From Pseudomonadota bacterium (GTDB lineage: Bacteria; Pseudomonadota; Gammaproteobacteria; Burkholderiales; Thiobacillaceae), in assembly GCA_021802595.1 (NCBI GenBank), contig JAJZRT010000067.1:1-11082 (forward strand): a stretch of DNA of 11,082 nt, read 5' to 3'. The first letter of the stretch is position 1. The number at the start of each line of letters is the position of its first letter. Positions 7,417-11,082 of the stretch are shown here, one piece after another. The notes beneath the pieces were generated by a model. The model was not told the origin of the DNA. It did not search any database and saw only the letters and a list, made by a program, of their open reading frames with translations. A program made the translations under genes and the position numbers.

Positions 7417-7434
7417 TCCCTCCGTCTCCGCCAA
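7417..7434 (+). repeat. Right attachment site core
   Basis: TCCCTCCGTCTCCGCCAA is identical to the tRNA-Ser 3' end at 4047-4064. A GGAGAC at 7392-7397 can pair with its GTCTCC (7424-7429), so this end resembles a miniature tRNA acceptor stem. Native chromosomal sequence probably resumes right after it. Confidence 0.85.
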
Positions 7435-7485
7435 ATAATTCAGATTTCAGACAGATGACATCTGTCCAAGATCGCCAAAACTGCG

Positions 7486-7491
7486 TATAAT
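7486..7491 (+). promoter_or_regulatory. -10 box (TATAAT) of the tRNA-Arg promoter
   Basis: A consensus TATAAT followed by GCGC lies 14 bp before the tRNA-Arg 5' end. The hexamer 17 bp upstream, TGTCCA, is a poor -35. The position fits a stable-RNA promoter. Confidence 0.65.
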
Positions 7492-7505
7492 GCGCAACCT
7501 TCTAA

Positions 7506-7582
7506 GCGCCCGTAGCTCAGCTGGATAGAGTACTTGGCTACGAACCAAGGGGTCAGGAGTTCGAATCTCTTCGGGCGCACCA
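7506..7582 (+). tRNA. tRNA-Arg(ACG)
   Basis: The acceptor stem GCGCCCG pairs perfectly with CGGGCGC (7572-7578); the discriminator is A and CCA is encoded. The D arm contains AGCTCAGCTGGATAGAG. The anticodon stem CTTGG/CCAAG encloses CTACGAA, giving anticodon ACG at 7540-7542, whose first base is normally edited to inosine by TadA to read CGU/CGC/CGA. The T arm contains GGAGTTCGAATCTCT. The gene is intact and followed at once by a terminator. Confidence 0.97.
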
Positions 7583-7588
7583 CAATGC

Positions 7589-7629
7589 AAAAAGGCCGAT
7601 TCCTCAATGGAATCGGCCTTTTTCTTTTC
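7589..7629 (+). terminator. Intrinsic terminator of tRNA-Arg
   Basis: AAAAAGGCCGATTCC (7589-7603) and GGAATCGGCCTTTTT (7609-7623) form a perfect 15-bp stem with a 5-base loop, followed by CTTTT. It begins 6 bp after the tRNA CCA. The A-tract on the other side means it could also work on the minus strand, against read-through from the HiPIP gene. Confidence 0.92.
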
Positions 7630-7693
7630 AGGTACAGATCCAGATCGTGTCCGGCGCAAGGCGGTCCAGCCAGGATTGCATCAGTGCCTCACG

Positions 7694-7716
7694 CGCCCGC
7701 CCCGACAGGGCAGGCG
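7694..7716 (-). terminator. GC-rich hairpin downstream of the HiPIP gene
   Basis: CGCCCGCCC and GGGCAGGCG form a 9-bp stem with one mismatch (a G-U wobble in minus-strand RNA) around CGACA, 15 bp after the HiPIP stop codon. There is no T-tract, so it may protect the mRNA end rather than terminate; the bidirectional terminator further on could do that. Confidence 0.35.
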
Positions 7717-7731
7717 GACAGTCGCTTATGA

Positions 7732-8022
7732 CTACTTCGCGGCAGCCCAGGCAACGCAATAACCCTGGGGAGAAATCTCGGTATCGCCGGGGAAAATCTT
7801 GCAGCCGCCGAGCGCCGTCGGCGTTTTGCCCGGGACGAAATGCATGCAGGTTGCACAGTGCTTGGCGCCGTTGGGCTTGTCCTGGTATTTCATCGCAGCA
7901 CGCATGCCGGCATTGGTGGCTGCCATCGCCTTTCCGGATACGGCTACCACGGGAATCATGGCGAGCGCCGCGCCGCCGATTTTCAGGAATTGACGACGTG
8001 AAGGCTTCAGATCTTCTTTCAT
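7732..8022 (-). CDS. High-potential iron-sulfur protein (HiPIP), Tat-exported
   Basis: The 96-residue precursor carries a twin-arginine signal, SRRQFLKIGGAALAMIP with Arg9-Arg10, and a likely cleavage site after AMA at residue 34. The mature part of about 62 residues has the four cubane-cluster cysteines Cys56, Cys59 (HCATCMHF), Cys74 (LGGC) and Cys89 (GYCVAW), the C-x2-C-xn-C-xn-C pattern of HiPIPs. Such proteins carry electrons in the periplasm at high potential, for example between the bc1 complex and a terminal oxidase or photosynthetic reaction centre, and are common in sulfur- and iron-oxidising proteobacteria. Folding with the cluster before export explains the Tat signal. The start at ATG 8022 is preceded by AAGGAAA eight bases upstream on the minus strand; a start 15 codons further upstream would spoil the signal peptide. 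It is apparently monocistronic. Its redox partner is not in the window. Confidence 0.93.
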   Translation of the reverse strand: MKEDLKPSRRQFLKIGGAALAMIPVVAVSGKAMAATNAGMRAAMKYQDKPNGAKHCATCMHFVPGKTPTALGGCKIFPGDTEISPQGYCVAWAAAK

Positions 8023-8273
8023 TGCTGATTTCCTTGTGTTAGCGGTTAATGAACACACCTCCGGCATGCTGCTTGATGATCGACGGCCGGTACGCCTTGG
8101 GACTGACCTGGATTTTCACCCGAATCAGATGGTAATTAATATACACCAAAATTAAAGACAAGATGGTCCTGTTTTCTCTGTTTGGACAGAACATCCGCCT
8201 GCAAGCCACCCATCCTGTTTCGTGTACGCTAAGACAACAGGGTTATGATTTCCATCATACTTGGGAGTTCACG
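8023..8273. promoter_or_regulatory. Divergent intergenic region between the HiPIP gene and the nuclease-like gene
   Basis: This 251-bp stretch holds no convincing gene. It contains an AT-rich block at about 8131-8160 (TAATTAATATACACC) that stands out from the GC-rich surroundings and probably carries promoter elements. On the plus strand TATGAT (8244-8249) could be the -10 box of the nuclease-like gene; it overlaps a small inverted repeat, ATGAT-TTCC-ATCAT (8245-8258), that might bind a regulator. No -35 box is convincing in either direction. Confidence 0.4.
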
Positions 8274-8750
8274 ATGAAAAAAGTTGGTCTGCTTTGCCTG
8301 CTGGCTTCGCTTCCAGCCTGGGCACAATCCGAAATCTCCGGTATGGCCCACGTCGTCGATGGCAGCACGGTTCAGGTCATCACCCAGCACGATGCGATCA
8401 AGGTGCACCTGGGCATCGCCGTACCGGGAAACCAGCAGTCCGGCGGGAGCGAAGCGACGGCGTTTCTCGAACAGTACACGGAAGGCGAGCCGATCCGCTG
8501 CGTGCTCGACGGGACCCGATTCCAGAACCTCGAAGACGGGATCTGCTATGTGGCCGGACGGGACATCGGTGCGGCGCTCATCCGGGCAGGGCTGGCACGG
8601 GACTGCCCCGCGTTTTCCGGTGGCCGCTATTGGCCGATCGAAAGACCGGAAGCGCAGAAACTGCCCCTGCCGGACTATTGCGAGGGCGGGGCCGACGCGA
8701 TCCCCGGGCAGGCGCCGGTGTCTTTACCGCGTTCAGCCCATCGTCGATGA
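8274..8750 (+). CDS. Secreted staphylococcal-nuclease-fold protein, probably without nuclease activity
   Basis: The 158-residue product has a clear Sec signal peptide (MKKVGLLCLLASLPAWA, cleavage after residue 17). The mature part follows the thermonuclease (SNase) family: GMAHVVDGSTVQV, KVHLGIAVPG, EATAFLEQY, IRCVLDG, GICYVAGRDIGAALIRAGLARDC (in outline), and SGGRYWPIERPEAQKLPLPDYC. Four cysteines in the mature protein may form disulfides. The catalytic residues of SNase appear altered. DGDT is DGST, so only the first Asp remains. The usual R-L-x-G-I-D-x-P-E segment reads HLGIAVPG, losing Arg, Asp and Glu. The GR after the third strand is DGICY. It may bind nucleic acid, protein or cell wall instead of cutting DNA. 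ATG 8274 is supported by GGGAG at 8263-8267 and by the signal peptide. It is convergent with the phosphodiesterase gene, 43 bp away. Confidence 0.75.
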   Translation: MKKVGLLCLLASLPAWAQSEISGMAHVVDGSTVQVITQHDAIKVHLGIAVPGNQQSGGSEATAFLEQYTEGEPIRCVLDGTRFQNLEDGICYVAGRDIGAALIRAGLARDCPAFSGGRYWPIERPEAQKLPLPDYCEGGADAIPGQAPVSLPRSAHRR

Positions 8751-8793
8751 TTTCACCCGCTGTACGGGCATCCTGCGGCAGCGCCGCATCAAC

Positions 8794-9345
8794 CTAGATG
8801 TGTGGAGTAACGGGGGGCAGCACCGAAGCCGGTGCTGCCTCGATGGTGACGATCTCGAACTGCAGGGTGGCGAGGTCGGCCATGATGTAGGTCGGCGGTG
8901 CGCCGACGCCGCCGACGGTGCCGGGATTGATCAGCCAGGTATGGCCGCCCTTGACGGTGGCAATCTGCGCGATGCTCGACTTGTGGTCGTGACCGCAGCA
9001 CACCAGATCGTAATCGCCGGTACAGGCGAGCGCCTGGGCGTAATGCGGGTAATGCACCAGGAACAGGCTGCGGTCGGCCAGCGTGAAGGCGGCATCCTGC
9101 CCATGGTAGCGGATCACGCTGTTGGGTTCGGCGGCGAGCCGTGTCATGTTGTAGAGGTCGCCGGTGTTGTTGCCATGGATCACGTGCACCGGCAGCTCGT
9201 ATTTCTGCAGCACGCGCAGCGTGGTCGGCGCGACTATGTCGCCGCAGTGCAGCACGGTTTCCGCTCCATTCGCCTTGGCATGTTCGACCGCAGCGCCGAG
9301 CAGGCGCCGGTTGTCGTGCGAGTCGGAGAGAATGCAGACTTTCAT
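8794..9345 (-). CDS. YfcE/MJ0936-family metallophosphoesterase
   Basis: The 183-residue protein belongs to the small calcineurin-like phosphodiesterases. Metal-binding motifs are in order: SDSHDN (Asp8, His10), HCGDI (Asp36), HGNN (Asn59), LVHYPHY (His98) and CGHDHK (His119, His121), spaced as in the archaeal enzyme MJ0936. Two divalent metals would be held between the strands; family members hydrolyse phosphodiesters, but the natural substrate is usually unknown. The fourth motif, often THGH or similar, is VHYPHY here. The ATG at 9345 overlaps the ppa stop in the string TGATG, so it is probably translated by re-initiation from ppa on a shared mRNA. An upstream frame extension beyond this ATG is antisense to nothing sensible and lacks protein character. 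A strong hairpin lies within the last codons. Confidence 0.9.
   Translation of the reverse strand: MKVCILSDSHDNRRLLGAAVEHAKANGAETVLHCGDIVAPTTLRVLQKYELPVHVIHGNNTGDLYNMTRLAAEPNSVIRYHGQDAAFTLADRSLFLVHYPHYAQALACTGDYDLVCCGHDHKSSIAQIATVKGGHTWLINPGTVGGVGAPPTYIMADLATLQFEIVTIEAAPASVLPPVTPHI
8816..8839. other. Perfect 10-bp hairpin in the 3' end of the phosphodiesterase gene
   Basis: GGCAGCACCG (8816-8825) and CGGTGCTGCC (8830-8839) pair around AAGC. No T-tract follows on either strand. It could slow transcription or stabilise the mRNA between the two convergent genes; as an intrinsic terminator it would be incomplete. Confidence 0.4.
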
Positions 9346-9893
9346 CAGAACGCGGGCTTGTCCGCGGCGTTGCGGTAACGTTCGACACCTGACAGGATTT
9401 CGGCACGGGCGTCGTCCACGCCGACCCAGCCTTCGACTTTGACCCACTTGCCTTTTTCGAGGTCCTTGTAGTGCTCGAAGAAGTGGGAAATCTGCTGCAG
9501 CAGCAGCTGCTGCAGGTCTTCGGGCTTGTTGACGCCCTTGTAGAGGCCGCACAGCTTGTCGACCGGCACCGCCAGCAGCTTGGCGTCGACGCCGGCCTCG
9601 TCGGCCATCTTCAGCATGCCGATGGGACGGCAGCGCACCACCACGCCGGTGATCAGCGGGATCGGGGTGATCACCAGCACGTCGACCGGATCGCCGTCTT
9701 CTGACAGGGTGTGCGGGATGTAGCCGTAGTTGCATGGGTAGTGCATGGCCGTCGACATGAAGCGGTCGACGAACATGGCGCCGGACTCCTTGTCGACTTC
9801 GTACTTGATCGGCTCGCCGTGGGCGGGGATTTCGATGATGACGTTGAAGTCGTCCGGCAGGTTGCGGCCGGAGCTGACGCGATCGAGACTCAT
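9345..9893 (-). CDS. ppa: Inorganic pyrophosphatase (family I)
   Basis: The 182-residue enzyme (E. coli Ppa has 175-176) hydrolyses pyrophosphate to two phosphates, pulling biosynthetic reactions forward. The active-site signature [10 protein letters not shown] provides Asp66, Asp68 and Asp71, equivalent to Asp65/67/70 of E. coli. Also visible are Lys30 and Glu32 in EPIKYEVDK, the CNYGYIPHT segment, a [11 protein letters not shown] segment with further metal-binding acids, and a C-terminal [16 protein letters not shown] with the conserved lysines. The start at ATG 9893 gives [18 protein letters not shown], standard for proteobacterial enzymes. It is the first gene of a two-gene unit with the phosphodiesterase, which begins within its stop codon, and it is divergent from mfd. 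Confidence 0.96.
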   Translation of the reverse strand: MSLDRVSSGRNLPDDFNVIIEIPAHGEPIKYEVDKESGAMFVDRFMSTAMHYPCNYGYIPHTLSEDGDPVDVLVITPIPLITGVVVRCRPIGMLKMADEAGVDAKLLAVPVDKLCGLYKGVNKPEDLQQLLLQQISHFFEHYKDLEKGKWVKVEGWVGVDDARAEILSGVERYRNAADKPAF

Positions 9894-9925
9894 AGCAATT
9901 CAGGGATCAAAACGGAAAGCGGGCC

Positions 9926-9931
9926 ATTATA
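9926..9931 (-). promoter_or_regulatory. Consensus -10 box (TATAAT) for ppa
   Basis: On the minus strand GGTATAATGGCCC lies 33 bp upstream of the ppa ATG. The -10 hexamer is perfect, but the hexamer 17 bp upstream (CGCGGC) does not resemble a -35. Confidence 0.6.
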
Positions 9932-9965
9932 CCTGCCCTCGCCACCGCGCCGCGTGGCGGAATAT

Positions 9966-9974
9966 CCCCCCCCC
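9966..9974. repeat. C9 homopolymer tract between ppa and mfd
   Basis: Nine consecutive C residues lie 28 bp before the likely mfd -10 box and 34 bp upstream of the ppa -10 box on the other strand. Such tracts are prone to slippage. Confidence 0.7.
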
Positions 9975-10002
9975 TCAGGGTGCGCCCGGCCGTCGTTTCT
10001 AG

Positions 10003-10008
10003 GATAAT
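10003..10008 (+). promoter_or_regulatory. Possible -10 box (GATAAT) for mfd
   Basis: TAGGATAATTCGAC lies just upstream of the mfd ATG at 10021, so transcription would start close to 10015 and leave a leader of only a few bases, too short for a Shine-Dalgarno sequence. No -35 match is seen. Confidence 0.4.
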
Positions 10009-10020
10009 TCGACTTTTTGC

Positions 10021-11082
10021 ATGCTGTTTTCTCCCGCCATCCCCCCCTCCGGCCACCGGCAACCCGGGCTTGCCGGCGCTGCCGACGCACTCTACGTGGC
10101 CGAACTGGCACGCCGGGCCGCGCCGCTGGCGGTGGTGTGCGCGAGCGCATGGGACGCCAACCGCCTCGCCGAGGAACTGCGCTGGTTCGATCCTGAACTG
10201 CGGGTCTGCGCCTTCCCGGATTGGGAAACCCTGCCCTACGACGCGTTCTCGCCGCACCCCGACCTGATCTCGGAACGGCTGGCGACGCTGTACCAGATCT
10301 CGCGCGGCGAGTTCGACGTCGCCGTGGTCGCGCTGTCGACCGCCCTGTACCGGCTGGCGCCGCCGGCCTTCCTCGCCGCCCACACCTTCTTCCTGAAACA
10401 GAAGGACATGCTCGACGAACCGGCCTTCCGCGCGCAGATGGCGCTGGGCGGCTACACCCACGTGAACCAGGTCTTCGCGCCGGGCGAGTTCTCGATCCGC
10501 GGCGGTCTCATTGATCTTTTCCCCATGGGCAGCGCCCTGCCCTACCGCATCGACCTGTTCGACAACGAAATCGAGACGCTGCGCGCATTCGACGTCGACA
10601 CCCAGCGCAGCATCTACCCGGTCAACGAAGTGCGCCTCCTGCCCGCGCGCGAATTCCCTCTCGACGAGGCCGGCATCACCCGCTTCCGCCAGAATTTCCG
10701 CGAGCGCTTCGAGGGCGACCCCTCGAAATCGAAACTATACAAGGACGTCAGCAACGGCCTCGCGCCGGCCGGCATCGAGTACTACCTGCCGCTGTTCTTC
10801 GAAGAAACCGCCACGCTGTTCGACTATCTACCGAAGCACAGCCGACTGGTCGCCCACGGCGCCCTTGACCTCGCCGGCCAGGCCTTCTGGGCCGACGCGC
10901 AGGGCCGCCACCGCCTGCTGTCGGGCGACAGGGACCGCCCGCTGCTGCCGCCGACCGAACTGTTCCTGCCGACCGAAGCGTTCTTCATCCTCGCGAAGGC
11001 TTATGAACGGCTCGACATCGCGCAGAACGGCGAAGGCCTCGCCCGCGCGGTGCCGCCGGTCGCAGTCGACCGCCGCGATAAC
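10021..11082 (+). CDS. mfd: Transcription-repair coupling factor Mfd, N-terminal third (3' end outside window)
   Basis: From ATG 10021 the frame is open for 354 codons to the window edge; full Mfd has about 1,150 residues. Mfd removes RNA polymerase stalled at DNA damage and recruits UvrA. The visible part corresponds to the UvrB-like module that binds UvrA (domains D1a-D2-D1b). It includes FPDWETLPYDAFSPHPDLISERL, given in outline, VVALSTALYRLAPP, the FAPGEFSIRGGLIDLFPMG segment found in both UvrB and Mfd, YRIDLFDNEIETLRAFDVDTQRS, and GIEYYLPLFFEETATLFDYLP at about residues 255-275. The D1 region lacks a working Walker A, as usual for Mfd. The translocase, RNAP-binding and D7 domains would follow outside. 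The start gives a short tail (MLFSPAIPPSG) that includes a C7 run at 10041-10047; no alternative ATG lies upstream in frame nearby. Confidence 0.93.
   Translation, partial: MLFSPAIPPSGHRQPGLAGAADALYVAELARRAAPLAVVCASAWDANRLAEELRWFDPELRVCAFPDWETLPYDAFSPHPDLISERLATLYQISRGEFDVAVVALSTALYRLAPPAFLAAHTFFLKQKDMLDEPAFRAQMALGGYTHVNQVFAPGEFSIRGGLIDLFPMGSALPYRIDLFDNEIETLRAFDVDTQRSIYPVNEVRLLPAREFPLDEAGITRFRQNFRERFEGDPSKSKLYKDVSNGLAPAGIEYYLPLFFEETATLFDYLPKHSRLVAHGALDLAGQAFWADAQGRHRLLSGDRDRPLLPPTELFLPTEAFFILAKAYERLDIAQNGEGLARAVPPVAVDRRDN

Larger units (their letters stand above)
4047..7434 (+). mobile_element. Decayed tRNA-Ser-integrated island (about 3.4 kb) bounded by 18-bp direct repeats
   Basis: The 18-bp repeat TCCCTCCGTCTCCGCCAA at the tRNA-Ser 3' end (4047-4064) recurs at 7417-7434. 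Between the copies lie a recombinase N-terminus, an HsdM core, a fragment of an unrecognised gene and an ArdC-type antirestriction gene, which is the normal cargo of integrative elements. Matching pairs of GTGGTCCAAA repeats lie just inside both ends. Three of the four genes are truncated and joined in ways that make no functional reading frame, so the island is a deletion remnant. A third, shorter core copy at 7260-7272 suggests that more than one insertion has used this site. Confidence 0.85.

Noticed and set aside
8816..8839. Hairpin as a full intrinsic terminator for the convergent genes
   Set aside because: The stem is perfect but there is no T-tract on either strand and it lies inside the coding region, so it is listed only as a hairpin.
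8284..9378. A 364-codon plus-strand frame across the nuclease-like and phosphodiesterase genes
   Set aside because: It overlaps two well-supported genes on opposite strands and its translation has no protein family character.

Overview
The window is GC-rich chromosomal DNA, most likely from a betaproteobacterium of the Thiobacillus/Nitrosomonadales kind. This is inferred from protein style (a Tat-exported HiPIP, a 409-residue LysC, an E. coli-like RlmD), from the strong G/C third-position bias, and from -10 boxes of the form TANAAT followed by GCGC. No species is claimed.

Left part (1-3926): the 3' end of an HDOD/YuxH-type signalling gene, then a PolB-like 3'-5' exonuclease gene and rlmD (23S rRNA m5U1939 methyltransferase) overlapping by 4 bp, then lysC (aspartate kinase). 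All are on the plus strand and look intact, apart from the first gene, which the window edge cuts.

Middle part (3970-7434): a tRNA-Ser(GCT) gene whose 3' end serves as an attachment site. The 18-bp sequence TCCCTCCGTCTCCGCCAA occurs at 4047-4064 in the tRNA end and again at 7417-7434, and bounds about 3.4 kb of foreign DNA. Inside are a DUF6538-type tyrosine recombinase cut off before its catalytic domain, joined out of frame to an HsdM-like type I DNA methylase that has lost both ends. Next comes the 5' fragment of an unrecognised minus-strand gene, then an apparently intact ArdC-type antirestriction protein. Both ends of the island carry the same pair of GTGGTCCAAA repeats, 13 bp apart start to start, which look like integrase arm-binding sites. 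A third, partial copy of the attachment core and an orphan stable-RNA-like promoter lie just inside the right end. The island is therefore a heavily deleted integrative element, or the remains of two, that has kept its ends and one defence-related gene but lost its own recombinase activity.

Right part (7486-11082): tRNA-Arg(ACG) with a clear terminator; a HiPIP gene (minus); a secreted staphylococcal-nuclease-fold protein that seems to lack the catalytic residues (plus); an inorganic pyrophosphatase and YfcE-type phosphodiesterase pair with overlapping stop and start codons (minus); and the first 354 codons of mfd (plus), divergent from ppa and running off the window. No CRISPR array, rRNA or insertion sequence was seen.
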